A stretch of 61,151 nucleotides of DNA. Source: Albibeggiatoa sp964388965. Lineage in GTDB: Bacteria; Pseudomonadota; Gammaproteobacteria; Beggiatoales; Beggiatoaceae. Positions 8,081-17,393 of the stretch are shown here, piece by piece. The notes under the pieces were generated by a model. That model worked only from the letters and a program-made list of their open reading frames with translations, was not told where the DNA came from and did not search any database. Position numbers and translations under genes: made by a program. Numbering within the stretch: the first letter of the stretch is position 1; the number at the start of each line of letters is the position of its first letter. The stretch spans positions 1 to 61,151 of the forward strand of contig CAYMCP010000008.1 in assembly GCA_964388965.1 (NCBI GenBank). Reading direction: 5' to 3'.

Positions 8081-9498
8081 ACCGTTTCCACGTCGCTAAA
8101 ATACAAACGTCGGTCACCAATTTGCTGATAGTCTTCATGACCTTTCCCCGCAATCATAATAATATCCTCCGCCTGAGCCTGCTCAATTGCTGTTTGAATT
8201 GCCAGTGCACGATCTGCGATGATTTGTATATTGCTATCTGGTAATTGGCAGCCTGCTAAAATATCCTCAATAATTGCCGCCGAACTTTCATGACGTGGAT
8301 TATCATCCGTAATAATTACCTTATCGGCAAACTGTTGCGCAATCCGTCCCATTTGTGGACGTTTACCCTTATCCCTATCGCCACCGCAACCAAATACACA
8401 ATACAGTTGCCTTGCACCATGTTGACGACAGGCTTGTAATACCTTTTGTAACGCATCGGGGGTGTGAGCATAATCTACGATGACTGTCGCCCGTTCTTGC
8501 TGAATTAAACACTGCATTCGACCAGCAACAGCCTGCAATGTTTTTAATTTTTCACATATCAGATCAAATTTTACACCTTGCTTTAATGCTACTGTTACGG
8601 CAGCTAATACATTACTAATATTAAATTCTGCAAACAAATTTAATTCAACTTGTCTACTACCCCAAGGCGTATGAATTTTAAAACGATAACCTTGTTGATG
8701 TTGATGTAATTGATTCGCATACACATCAGCTCGCGGATTTTCAATACTATAAGTTAAACAATCTACATGGGTTGCTAGATGTTGTTGAATCGTAGTACAT
8801 AACATATCATCTTGATTAATAATAGCTTGTTTCAAACCTTGCCACTGAAATAATTTTAATTTTGCCGCTTGGTAGGCTTGCATGGTTTGATGGTAATCTA
8901 AATGATCACGAGTCAAATTAGTGAATACCGCGCTGTCGAAATGAATACCATTAACACGCCCTTGTACCAAAGCATGTGAGGATACCTCCATGACTACATT
9001 TTGCACATCTTGTTGACGTAATGTTGCAAATAAATTTTGTAAGCGAATTGCGTCAGGTGTCGTGTGTGTCGCTACCTGTAACTGCCCATAAATCCCATAA
9101 CCCAACGTACCTAACAAACCACAAGGTTGTGGCAAAAGCTGCGCACTATAATGTGATACTGATGTTTTACCATTCGTTCCCGTTACCCCAGTAACGTGCA
9201 TTGCTTGAGTTGGATAATGATAAAAACGTGCTGCAAGTAATCCCAATCGTTGACTTAAATTTGGTAAATCGACATGGCAAAGCTGGTGTTGTTGATACAC
9301 TTTAAATGTTGCAGCTTCACGTAAAATAGCGGTTGCACCCTTTTTAATTGCTGTGGGAATAAATTGCTCACCATGCAATTGCGTACCAGCTAATGCACAA
9401 AATGCGTCACCTGCTTGTATATATCGACTATCTAAGCTTAGACCAGTAATCTCTGCATCATAATTTAACTGTTGTTCGAGTAAATAACTTAATTTCAT
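8062..9498 (-). CDS. murE: UDP-N-acetylmuramoyl-tripeptide synthetase (MurE)
   Basis: MurE adds the third amino acid to UDP-MurNAc-L-Ala-D-Glu in peptidoglycan synthesis. The ATP-binding loop 'TGTNGKTSVSHY' (near residue 110), the central Mur ligase domain and the C-terminal domain are all present. The 'DDNPRHE' motif near residue 398 is the one associated with meso-diaminopimelate, not lysine. I prefer the ATG at 9498; a GTG at 9513 in frame is also possible, and neither has a clear ribosome site. murE normally sits in the dcw cell-division cluster, but here it is alone. Its final codons lie in a dispersed repeat. Confidence 0.95.
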   Translation of the reverse strand: MKLSYLLEQQLNYDAEITGLSLDSRYIQAGDAFCALAGTQLHGEQFIPTAIKKGATAILREAATFKVYQQHQLCHVDLPNLSQRLGLLAARFYHYPTQAMHVTGVTGTNGKTSVSHYSAQLLPQPCGLLGTLGYGIYGQLQVATHTTPDAIRLQNLFATLRQQDVQNVVMEVSSHALVQGRVNGIHFDSAVFTNLTRDHLDYHQTMQAYQAAKLKLFQWQGLKQAIINQDDMLCTTIQQHLATHVDCLTYSIENPRADVYANQLHQHQQGYRFKIHTPWGSRQVELNLFAEFNISNVLAAVTVALKQGVKFDLICEKLKTLQAVAGRMQCLIQQERATVIVDYAHTPDALQKVLQACRQHGARQLYCVFGCGGDRDKGKRPQMGRIAQQFADKVIITDDNPRHESSAAIIEDILAGCQLPDSNIQIIADRALAIQTAIEQAQAEDIIMIAGKGHEDYQQIGDRRLYFSDVETVMTHIG

Positions 9499-9663
9499 CT
9501 TTAATATTTTCACTTAGGTAAAATAATTTAAAAATATCACATATTATAACCAAATAATGTTGACACACATAAAATATTAACTATACTTTTATATAAAGCA
9601 TGATTTGTGTATCATTTATTGCACTAAGATATTAGCATTAACTCGTTTCAGAGTGAATAATAT

Positions 9664-9672
9664 TGCTATAAT
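9664..9672 (+). promoter_or_regulatory. Extended -10 promoter element (TGCTATAAT)
   Basis: An ideal extended -10 (TGnTATAAT) lies about 70 bp upstream of the small NfeD-like gene. A weak TTTCAG may act as the -35. The extended -10 reduces the need for a good -35. Confidence 0.5.
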
Positions 9673-9740
9673 ATAAAAATAACTCAGATATTTGTCATTC
9701 TGGGAGCAGCTTCTAACCATTCTAACTGAGGAGACACAAT

Positions 9741-10001
9741 ATGTTATCAATTATCTTTAAACAGTTTAGTGAGTTCACTCATCGAGGTGCTAAAAAAATA
9801 TACGCCGCAGCACCTCCAGCAGTCAGACAAGTAGCTGAGGTAATTAGCGCGATTGAGGGACCTTATTTGCGTGGTCGAGTTAAATTTAACGGCAGATATT
9901 TTTATGCTTTCTGTCAGGACTGTGTTGTCATTTCTGAGGGAGAGTATGTTGAGGTAATAGAGGAAAAAGGTACATTTCTGATCGTTAAACCATTAAAATA
10001 A
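9741..10001 (+). CDS. Small NfeD-like/OB-fold protein
   Basis: This is an 86-residue protein without a membrane segment. Residues 38-86 ('EGPYLRGRVKFNGRYFYAF' to 'ILIVKPL'-like end) follow the pattern of the C-terminal OB-fold of NfeD proteins: a GxV strand, a short aromatic strand, 'GEYVEVIEEKGTFLIV'. NfeD normally partners an SPFH/stomatin protein in membrane domains; neither that partner nor the NfeD membrane part is present. A clear ribosome site (GAGGAG, 9728-9733) and an extended -10 support real expression. The domain match is from pattern only. Confidence 0.55.
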   Translation: MLSIIFKQFSEFTHRGAKKIYAAAPPAVRQVAEVISAIEGPYLRGRVKFNGRYFYAFCQDCVVISEGEYVEVIEEKGTFLIVKPLK

Positions 10002-10265
10002 TTGACTTCATTTAGCGTTGTCAGTTAATTCCTCTGTTTTAATGATTTCTGTTTATGATTCAAATCCGCATAGGGTGCATAGTATTATCCACTTTACACC
10101 CTGTGCTCACTGTAAATACAATCGAAAAATACAACATCTAAAAATTAGGGACTCATATTGGGCAGGAGTCAGGTTATGGGATTTGATACATTGAAACGAC
10201 ACAATTCCCGAATAGCCGCAAGATTTTGATTCGTAAGGGAGTTAGCCCCTTGAAAGCAATAATCT
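10002..10265. other. Intergenic region with a hairpin
   Basis: No gene is visible. A hairpin at 10068-10106 (arms GCATAGGGTG and CACCCTGTGC, one G-T wobble, 19-nt loop) lacks a T-run and so is not a canonical terminator. It lies between the convergent small NfeD-like gene and gatB. Confidence 0.4.
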
Positions 10266-11702
10266 TTAACTTTCAGCTAATTTTTTCTTCAATAATTCAT
10301 TCACTTGTTCAGGATTAGCCTTACCTTTCGAGGCTTTCATCACTTGACCAACGAAAAAGCCAAATAATTTATCTTTACCTGCTTTGTACTGCTCAACTTG
10401 TTGTGGGTTGTTTTCTACCGCTTCGTTGACTAATTTCTCAATAAAACTGTTATCCGTGACCTGTTTCAACCCCTTTTTCTCGATGATTTCATCAGCACTA
10501 CCTTCACCATTCCAAATATCTTCAAATACTTGTTTAGCAATTTTACCCGAAATCGTGTTATCGCTAATACGTTTTAACATACCCGCCAATTGCTCGCTGT
10601 TGACAGGAGATTGCCTGATTTCCAGATTATGTTTATTCAAAAATCCAGATAAATCGCCCATAACCCAATTGACACACAATTTTGGCTCGCTGGCAGAAAT
10701 TTTTACCACTTGTTCAAAATAGTCAGCTAAATCACGATTTGCAGTTAATACGCTAGCATCATACAAAGAAATATTGTAATCCTGCATAAAACGATGTTTT
10801 TTTGCATCTGGCAATTCCGGCAACGTCGCTTTAACTTGATCTAAAAATATTGATTCAACAACGACGGGTAATAAATCAGGATCAGGAAAATAACGGTAAT
10901 CATTAGCTTCCTCTTTGGAACGCATTGAACGTGTTTCATTTTTTTCTGCATCGTACAATCGAGTTTCTTGAATCACCTCGCCACCGGCTTCTAAAATATC
11001 AATTTGGCGTTCTACTTCGTAATTGATTGCACGTTCTACAAAACGGAAAGAATTTAAATTTTTCAATTCCGCACGTGTCCCAAACTTTGCCGTGCCTTTG
11101 CGACGTATTGAAACATTAGCATCACAGCGAAATGAACCCTCTTGCATATTACCGTCACAAATTTCCAAATAGCGTACTAAAGAATGAATTTTTTTCATAT
11201 ACGCCACAGCTTCCTTAGCGGAGCGCATATCGGGTTCAGAAACAATTTCAATCAATGGTGTACCCGCACGATTTAAATCAATACCGCTTAATCCTTGAAA
11301 ATCCTCATGTAATGATTTTCCTGCATCCTCTTCCAAGTGCGCACGGGTTATACCAATGGTTTTTTCCTCATCATCCAATTCAATTTGAATTTGACCATGC
11401 TCAACAATCGGTAATTCGTATTGGCTAATTTGATAACCCTTTGGTAAATCTGGATAAAAATAATTTTTCCGTGCAAATACAGAGCGTGGAGCGATTTTCG
11501 CGCCAATCGCCAAGCCTAGTTTTACAGCCATACGCACAGCTTCTTTGTTCAAAACCGGCAATACACCGGGCAAACCTAAATCAACCGCACAAGCTTGTGT
11601 GTTTGGTGGTGCGCCATAAGCTGTGGACGCGGCGGAAAAAATTTTACTTTTGGTCGCTAATTGAGCATGAATTTCTAAACCAATGACTGTTTCCCATGTC
11701 AT
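10266..11702 (-). CDS. gatB: Aspartyl/glutamyl-tRNA amidotransferase subunit B
   Basis: GatB carries the tRNA-binding and kinase part of GatCAB, which converts Glu-tRNA(Gln) and/or Asp-tRNA(Asn) to the amidated forms. The diagnostic 'MTWETVIGLEIHAQL' start, 'FARKNYFYPDLPKGYQISQY', 'RAGTPLIEIVSEPDMRS' and the C-terminal YqeY-like helical domain are all present, at 478 residues. The ORF extends 24 codons upstream, but the ATG at 11702 has a ribosome site (CGAGGA) and matches the family start. gatA and gatC, often adjacent, are not in the window. Confidence 0.96.
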   Translation of the reverse strand: MTWETVIGLEIHAQLATKSKIFSAASTAYGAPPNTQACAVDLGLPGVLPVLNKEAVRMAVKLGLAIGAKIAPRSVFARKNYFYPDLPKGYQISQYELPIVEHGQIQIELDDEEKTIGITRAHLEEDAGKSLHEDFQGLSGIDLNRAGTPLIEIVSEPDMRSAKEAVAYMKKIHSLVRYLEICDGNMQEGSFRCDANVSIRRKGTAKFGTRAELKNLNSFRFVERAINYEVERQIDILEAGGEVIQETRLYDAEKNETRSMRSKEEANDYRYFPDPDLLPVVVESIFLDQVKATLPELPDAKKHRFMQDYNISLYDASVLTANRDLADYFEQVVKISASEPKLCVNWVMGDLSGFLNKHNLEIRQSPVNSEQLAGMLKRISDNTISGKIAKQVFEDIWNGEGSADEIIEKKGLKQVTDNSFIEKLVNEAVENNPQQVEQYKAGKDKLFGFFVGQVMKASKGKANPEQVNELLKKKLAES

Positions 11703-11796
11703 GTTAATTTTGTCCTCGTTTTGTAATTTTTGACCTAAACAGCCATAGTTTACTATTTTTTTAAGGTATAGCACGCATTTGAAATCTAAAATGGTG

Positions 11797-13857
11797 TTAA
11801 ATTTGTTTAAATTTGTTACGACGTAAGAGTGTTTTGACCGCTTTTTGTCGTTCCGTATCTACTGGTTGATAATTAGGAATTAAGTGTTTTTTACCATTGC
11901 CAATTAAATCAGCGCGTCCCATTGCTTTTAATGCTTCACGTAATAGAGGCCAATTATTAGCGTCATGATAACGTAAAAAGGCTTTATGTAAACGTCGTGC
12001 TTTCAAACCTTTTGCTGTGTACACAATTTCACTCTCGCGGGTGATTTTTTTCAAAGGATTTTTCCCAGTATGATACATGGCTGTTGCTAATGACATGGGT
12101 GAGGGCAAAAATGCTTGCACTTGATCAGCACGAAACCCATTTTTTTTTAACCATAACGCTAATTGCAACATATCTTCATCACTCGTTCCCGGATGGGCTG
12201 CTATAAAGTAAGGAATTAAATATTGTTCTTTACCAGCCGCTTGCGAATAGCGATCAAATAATTTTTTAAAACGCTCATACGTGCCAATGCCGGGTTTCAT
12301 CATTTTACTCAATGGTGCTGTCTCGGTGTGTTCTGGGGCGATTTTTAAATAACCCCCAACATGATGCGTAACCAATTCTTTAATGTATTCTGAAGATGTT
12401 ACTGCTAAATCATAACGTAAACCTGATGCAATAAGCACTTTTTTAACGCCTTTTATTTCTCTAGCGCGACGATATAAATTGATTAATGGTGCATGATTGG
12501 TATTGAGATTCTGACAAATATCAGGAAATACACAGGATAATTTGCGGCATTTCGCTTCAATTTCAGCGTTATTACAATGTAAACGATACATATTTGCAGT
12601 CGGACCGCCTAAATCCGACACGATCCCTGTAAATTCCGGTACGGTATCGCGTATGGTTTCAATTTCTCGAACAATTGAAGATTCAGAACGATTTTGAATA
12701 ATTCGCCCTTCATGTTCGGTGATCGAGCAAAAACTACAGCCTCCAAAACATCCACGCATAATACTGATTGAAAAGCGAATCATTTCATAAGCTGGAATTT
12801 TCTGATTTTGATAGGCGGGATGCGGCTGACGAGTGTAAGGCAATTCTGAGATTTGATCTAATTCTTCAGTAGTCAATGGCAACGGTGGCGGATTGAGCCA
12901 TACATCGCGCTCACCATGACGTTGCACCAAAGCCCGTGCATTATGTGGATTGGATTCTAAATGTAAAATTCGTGAACTATGGGCGTACAGCACTGAATCT
13001 GCTTTAACTTGCTCGTAACTAGGTAAACGAATATAACTGTTATGACGCTCGATTTTAGGTTTACGTCGTGCTTGGAATGGTACATGCTGCTCATTAGGAT
13101 TATAGGGTAACGCTGCATAAGGATTGGGTGGTGTAACAACAACGTTAGGTTGATCGACATCGGTTGAATCAATTAGCGTCCAATCGCTAGGCAGTTGTTT
13201 ACGAATAAATGCTGTACCACGTAAATCTTGAATATCTTCAATTGCCTCACCTGCTGCTAAACGGTGTGCTAATGCGACTAATGCACGTTCTGCATTGCCA
13301 TACAGCAAAATATCTGCTTTAGAGTCCAACAGCACAGAATGCCGTACTTTATCCGACCAATAGTCGTAATGCGCGACACGACGCAAACTTGCTTCGATAC
13401 CACCTATTACGATTGGGATATTTTTAAATGCTTCTCGACAGCGTTGTGCGTATACTGAGGTCGAACGCTCTGGACGTTTACCTGCCTCAGCATTGGGTGT
13501 GTAAGCATCATCACTGCGAATTTTTCGATCAGCCGTATAACGATTAACCATCGAATCCATGTTGCCAGCGGTTACACCCCAAAATAAATTAGGTTTGCCT
13601 AGTATCTTAAAATTTTCCGCACTGTGCCAATTGGGTTGAGCAATAATACCGACTCGAAAACCTTGTGCTTCTAATAATCGTCCTATCAATGCCATACCAA
13701 AACTAGGGTGATCTACATAAGCATCGCCCGTGACTAAAATCACATCGCAGCTATCCCAGCCAAGCGTATCCATTTCTTCACGACTCATCGGTAATACTGT
13801 TGCCGTGCCGAAACGTTTAGCCCAATAGGGACGATAGGAGAAAATTGATTTGTACAT
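11797..13857 (-). CDS. ygiQ: YgiQ family radical SAM protein
   Basis: This 686-residue protein belongs to the large YgiQ (UPF0313) radical-SAM family. The N-terminal part ('SREEMDTLGWDSCDVILVTGDAYVDHPSF') is the family hallmark. The iron-sulfur cysteines are in 'RGCFGGCSFCSITEHEG' (CxxxCxxC, near residue 368). A conserved C-terminal extension carries 'FLPSPMSLATAMYHTG'. The reaction is not known. It lies directly upstream of gatB on the same strand (about 94 bp between stop and gatB start). Confidence 0.93.
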   Translation of the reverse strand: MYKSIFSYRPYWAKRFGTATVLPMSREEMDTLGWDSCDVILVTGDAYVDHPSFGMALIGRLLEAQGFRVGIIAQPNWHSAENFKILGKPNLFWGVTAGNMDSMVNRYTADRKIRSDDAYTPNAEAGKRPERSTSVYAQRCREAFKNIPIVIGGIEASLRRVAHYDYWSDKVRHSVLLDSKADILLYGNAERALVALAHRLAAGEAIEDIQDLRGTAFIRKQLPSDWTLIDSTDVDQPNVVVTPPNPYAALPYNPNEQHVPFQARRKPKIERHNSYIRLPSYEQVKADSVLYAHSSRILHLESNPHNARALVQRHGERDVWLNPPPLPLTTEELDQISELPYTRQPHPAYQNQKIPAYEMIRFSISIMRGCFGGCSFCSITEHEGRIIQNRSESSIVREIETIRDTVPEFTGIVSDLGGPTANMYRLHCNNAEIEAKCRKLSCVFPDICQNLNTNHAPLINLYRRAREIKGVKKVLIASGLRYDLAVTSSEYIKELVTHHVGGYLKIAPEHTETAPLSKMMKPGIGTYERFKKLFDRYSQAAGKEQYLIPYFIAAHPGTSDEDMLQLALWLKKNGFRADQVQAFLPSPMSLATAMYHTGKNPLKKITRESEIVYTAKGLKARRLHKAFLRYHDANNWPLLREALKAMGRADLIGNGKKHLIPNYQPVDTERQKAVKTLLRRNKFKQI

Positions 13858-13918
13858 ATTTTAGAATTGTTGCCTTGTAGGAGTGCGTAAGATATTAAGA
13901 TTTTTAGAAGATTTTCAA

Positions 13919-14380
13919 TTAACCAACAATATAATTACCCGTTCCCACCGCAATCAATACATTTTTATCATCATGCAATGCCATACGAGTTACTGAAACT
14001 TTGCGCCCACTACGCAGCACTTGCGCGGTTGCGATAAAATACTGACCTCGTCCGGGACGTAAATAATCTATTCGTATATTAATTGTTCCTGTTTTATCAA
14101 TGCCTTCCATACGTTCAGCTTCACTTAACTGTTGTTTAGTATTAAACGCATTGGCGATTGCGATCATACCACCTGCAATATCCAGCACTGAGGCAATAAC
14201 ACCACCATGTAAAATTCCCTGCACAAAATTACCAATCAATTCCTCTCGCATATCGATTCGTAATCGTACTTCTTGCAAATCTAAGCTTTCGATTTTGATA
14301 GCTAATAATTTATTAAACGGCATTTTCTGTTCAAACGCAACTAGTAGACGGTTCAATAATTGATCTAAATTTTCTGACAT
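13919..14380 (-). CDS. PaaI/YigI-type hotdog thioesterase
   Basis: This 153-residue protein has a single hotdog fold with the motif 'GILHGGVIASVLDIAGG', as in PaaI-like acyl-CoA thioesterases. The substrate is unknown, perhaps medium- or long-chain acyl-CoA. Its ATG lies 5 bp after the stop of the FNR-like regulator on the same strand, so the two form an operon, and the regulator may control this enzyme. Confidence 0.85.
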   Translation of the reverse strand: MSENLDQLLNRLLVAFEQKMPFNKLLAIKIESLDLQEVRLRIDMREELIGNFVQGILHGGVIASVLDIAGGMIAIANAFNTKQQLSEAERMEGIDKTGTINIRIDYLRPGRGQYFIATAQVLRSGRKVSVTRMALHDDKNVLIAVGTGNYIVG

Positions 14381-14385
14381 ATTTA

Positions 14386-15132
14386 CTACAACAAGGGTTG
14401 TGGTTGCTCATCTATTGGACGTGTAAAGCCTGCCAATTCTGCCAATGTTGGATAATCCAAAATAGTTAATCTGTGATGCGCAAGTTTGACTAAACCATCT
14501 TCGCGCAAGCTGCGTAATGTTCGATTCACATGCACCAAAGTTAAACCTATTGTGTCTGCAATATCTTCTTGAGTCATTGGAAATGGGATCGTATTATCCT
14601 GATTATTCATTTGGCTACAGAGGCGATGATATAAATCTAAAAACAAATAAGCCATACGCTCTTTTGCATTTTTACGCCCAATATTTACCAAATATTCATG
14701 ACTTAAACTCATATCGCGTGCCGTAATCCAAGCAATTTGTGAGGCTAACTCTGGGTGTCGCTCAAACATCTGTAAAATACTTTGACGCGGAAATACACAA
14801 AAACAACATTCGGTCAGGGCTTGGGCTGAATGATTAATTGGACTACTGAGATCAGCTTGAAAACTCAGAAAGTCTCCCGGCAGTGCATAACGTAAAATTT
14901 GACGACTACCATTGTCTAAAGTTTTATACAGCATAACCCAACCTGAAAATAAAGTATAAGTGCTATTATGCTCTTCACCTTGTTTATATAAAAATGCTTT
15001 TGCAGGCAAATTAATCTGCTCTGCCCGATAACTTTCTATTGCAGAAGTAAGTTCGCTAGGAAGTTGCTTAAAAATATTCATTTGTCGTACAGGACATACA
15101 GAACATGCGGTCAATACAGTTGATTTTCTCAT
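14386..15132 (-). CDS. Crp/Fnr family transcription regulator
   Basis: This is a 248-residue protein with an N-terminal cyclic-nucleotide-binding-like beta roll and a C-terminal winged helix ('TQEDIADTIGLTLVHVNRTL', about residues 187-206). The ribose/phosphate loop is not well conserved, so cAMP binding is unlikely. Cysteines C10 and C13 near the N-terminus and C109/C110/C112 recall the four iron-sulfur ligands of FNR, although the exact FNR spacing is not kept. Redox or oxygen sensing is therefore possible but unproven. A perfect 14-bp palindrome lies 21 bp upstream of the start. No ribosome site is evident. Confidence 0.85.
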   Translation of the reverse strand: MRKSTVLTACSVCPVRQMNIFKQLPSELTSAIESYRAEQINLPAKAFLYKQGEEHNSTYTLFSGWVMLYKTLDNGSRQILRYALPGDFLSFQADLSSPINHSAQALTECCFCVFPRQSILQMFERHPELASQIAWITARDMSLSHEYLVNIGRKNAKERMAYLFLDLYHRLCSQMNNQDNTIPFPMTQEDIADTIGLTLVHVNRTLRSLREDGLVKLAHHRLTILDYPTLAELAGFTRPIDEQPQPLL

Positions 15133-15152
15133 GGATTTTGGAATAAACAGCT

Positions 15153-15166
15153 TTAACTTAAGTTAA
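15153..15166. promoter_or_regulatory. Perfect palindrome TTAACTTAAGTTAA, putative Crp/Fnr-type operator
   Basis: The palindrome has the 5-4-5 layout of Crp/Fnr-family sites (TTAAC-N4-GTTAA) and lies 21 bp upstream of the Crp/Fnr-like gene. Autoregulation is a reasonable inference. It differs from the canonical FNR half-site TTGAT. Confidence 0.45.
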
Positions 15167-15389
15167 TAAGCGCATTGTAAATGTATTTGAGACTTTTTTG
15201 AAGAAAAACAAATATTAATTTTAAGCTAAAGTGAAAATATTACGAATCGGTTTAAACTTATTTTTGTAGCTACTAAGGCAAGACAAACAGTGCTAAACTA
15301 TCAAAATGAAAGGTGAATTGAAATTATTTAAAAGCACCATTGCGCAACCTATTGAAATTTATTAATAAAAAATGTTCGGTGAATAAATA

Positions 15390-17324
15390 ATGCTACTGAG
15401 TGTTGGAATATTAGCAGGGACATATCTTGGTTTTCGGTTATATGATTTTATCAAGCCTTCTGAAAAATCCTTAACCAAAGCAACGCCCAAGCAACTTAAA
15501 CGTTATTATGGACTTAGCATCGCTAGTATTGGATTAGCTTTAGTTCATCCCATTATTCCCGCAGCAAATTTAATTAATATTGGCATTATTAGCTACTTGA
15601 GTATGCCAATTTTCAAGCGGGCGGAATATTTACTCACTCGACAAGGTAAAATTGGTAATGACGCATTATTGGTTTTATTTATCACGGCTTCGCTGATAAT
15701 TGGTGAATTTGTTGCGATTGCTCTAACATTTTTCTTTTATTATTTCGGTAGTCGTATTATCGAGCAAGTCAATAATTATTCTCACGAAAATGCGACTAAA
15801 ATACTTGAAAAATGTCCTGATACAGTTTGGATTTTGCGCCAACACGTCGAAATAGAGATTAAAATCAATCAACTTAAACTAGGAGATGTTGTTGTTCTCC
15901 AGACTGGGCAAATGATTCCAGTAGACGGCACGATTATACAAGGTGAGGCTTTGGTTAATCAGCGTGCAGTGACAGGCGAGGTACAAGCAATTGAGAAATG
16001 TATTGGTGATAGTGTATTTGCTTATACTACTGTTATAAAAGGTAAAATTCAGTTAAAAGTTGAATCAATTGGTGAACAAACCTTATTTGTCAAAATCACC
16101 AAATTATTACAAAAAAATGCGCAGCATCAAAGCCAACTTCAATTACGTGCAGATGAGTGGGCGGATAAATCAGCATTAATTTTTTTAAGCTTATACGGTA
16201 TCACATTCGTCACTTTTGGCGCGTATCAAAGTTTGGTCGTATTAACTGGCAAATTTGGTGATCGTTTACGCGCTGTCGCGCCCTTGAGTACCTTTAATTA
16301 TTTAGAAATTGCCTATCATCACAGTATCCTAGTAAAAAATGGTAGTGCATTAGAAAGATTGCGCCAAATTAATTGTTTAATATTTGATGTAATGAGTTTT
16401 ATTGAATTTACTCGCGTTAAGCGTATAGTGAGCAAACCTGAATATCATGATGAAGATATTTTGCGTTATGCCGCTTTAGCAGGGCGTAAAATGACCCATC
16501 CCGCCGCACATTTTATTTTAATCGAAGCGCAAAAACTTGGTATTGAAATCCCCGAACTTGATGATGAATCTTATCAATTAAAACGTGGTTTAATTATTCA
16601 ATATCAAGATAATGAGTTATTAGTCGGTAATATTCACTTTATGAATCAACAAAATATTGATTTTAATATTGAAATAGAACGATTAATTTACGAGTGCAAA
16701 ACACCACACTACGCTATTGTATTCGTAGCATTAAATAATGAACTTATCGGCGCGATTGAGTTGGAAGTAGAATTTTATCCGCAACGAGTAAACTTAATTC
16801 AACATTTTGATAAAATGCAAAAAATAGTCTTAGTTTCAGAAGAAAATCAGTATGTTACACAACGTTTTTGCTTAGAATTAGATATTAAAGAATATTATGC
16901 GGATATATTACCAGAACATAAAGCGAATATCGTACAAAAATCACAAATTCAGGGTTTGAAAGTATGTTATATAGGCGACGGTTTGCGCGATAAAATAGCG
17001 ATGGAAACTGCATTAGTTTCAATTTCCATGCGTGGTGCAGCCGCTATGATTCATGATAATGCGCAAATTATTTTACTAGATAATTCTTTATCACAACTTA
17101 CTAGATTATTTGACATTTCTGGGCAATTAGCTGGTAATTTGCGTACTTCATTAGCATTAACAATTGCGCCGACATTCATTAGTGTTTTTGGTGGTTTATT
17201 TTTTGGCTTGACTGTAACGACGGCTGTGATAATTAAAACAGTATCTTTTCTATTAGCAGTTGGAAATGCAAGTTTACCATTGCGTCAAATTCAATATGAA
17301 CAAGAAAATAAAAAAAATAAATAA
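15390..17324 (+). CDS. P1B-type ATPase-like membrane protein lacking catalytic motifs
   Basis: The 644-residue protein aligns along its whole length with heavy-metal P1B-ATPases. Membrane helices fall near residues 42-75, 92-120 and 262-285, with two more at the C-terminal end (about 585-625). The actuator TGE (195-197) is kept. The ion-binding CPx motif is replaced by 'RAVAPLS' (A297-P298). The phosphorylation motif DKTGTLT has become D333 followed by VMSFIE. The HP of the nucleotide domain (H370-P371) remains, and GDGxND is GDGLRD (529-534). With the DKTG and CPC motifs gone, normal ATP-driven metal transport is unlikely. It may be a regulatory or structural paralogue. The reading frame is intact. 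Confidence 0.8.
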   Translation: MLLSVGILAGTYLGFRLYDFIKPSEKSLTKATPKQLKRYYGLSIASIGLALVHPIIPAANLINIGIISYLSMPIFKRAEYLLTRQGKIGNDALLVLFITASLIIGEFVAIALTFFFYYFGSRIIEQVNNYSHENATKILEKCPDTVWILRQHVEIEIKINQLKLGDVVVLQTGQMIPVDGTIIQGEALVNQRAVTGEVQAIEKCIGDSVFAYTTVIKGKIQLKVESIGEQTLFVKITKLLQKNAQHQSQLQLRADEWADKSALIFLSLYGITFVTFGAYQSLVVLTGKFGDRLRAVAPLSTFNYLEIAYHHSILVKNGSALERLRQINCLIFDVMSFIEFTRVKRIVSKPEYHDEDILRYAALAGRKMTHPAAHFILIEAQKLGIEIPELDDESYQLKRGLIIQYQDNELLVGNIHFMNQQNIDFNIEIERLIYECKTPHYAIVFVALNNELIGAIELEVEFYPQRVNLIQHFDKMQKIVLVSEENQYVTQRFCLELDIKEYYADILPEHKANIVQKSQIQGLKVCYIGDGLRDKIAMETALVSISMRGAAAMIHDNAQIILLDNSLSQLTRLFDISGQLAGNLRTSLALTIAPTFISVFGGLFFGLTVTTAVIIKTVSFLLAVGNASLPLRQIQYEQENKKNK

Positions 17325-17393
17325 ATCATACAGTTACTGTATTGTTTTGGTCAATAAAATGTATAAAATAACTTAAACAAAGGATAAATCGTT

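Noticed and set aside
10068..10106. Terminator or riboswitch between the NfeD-like gene and gatB
   Set aside because: The hairpin has no T-run and a 19-nt loop, and both flanking genes point into the gap, so there is no downstream gene to regulate.
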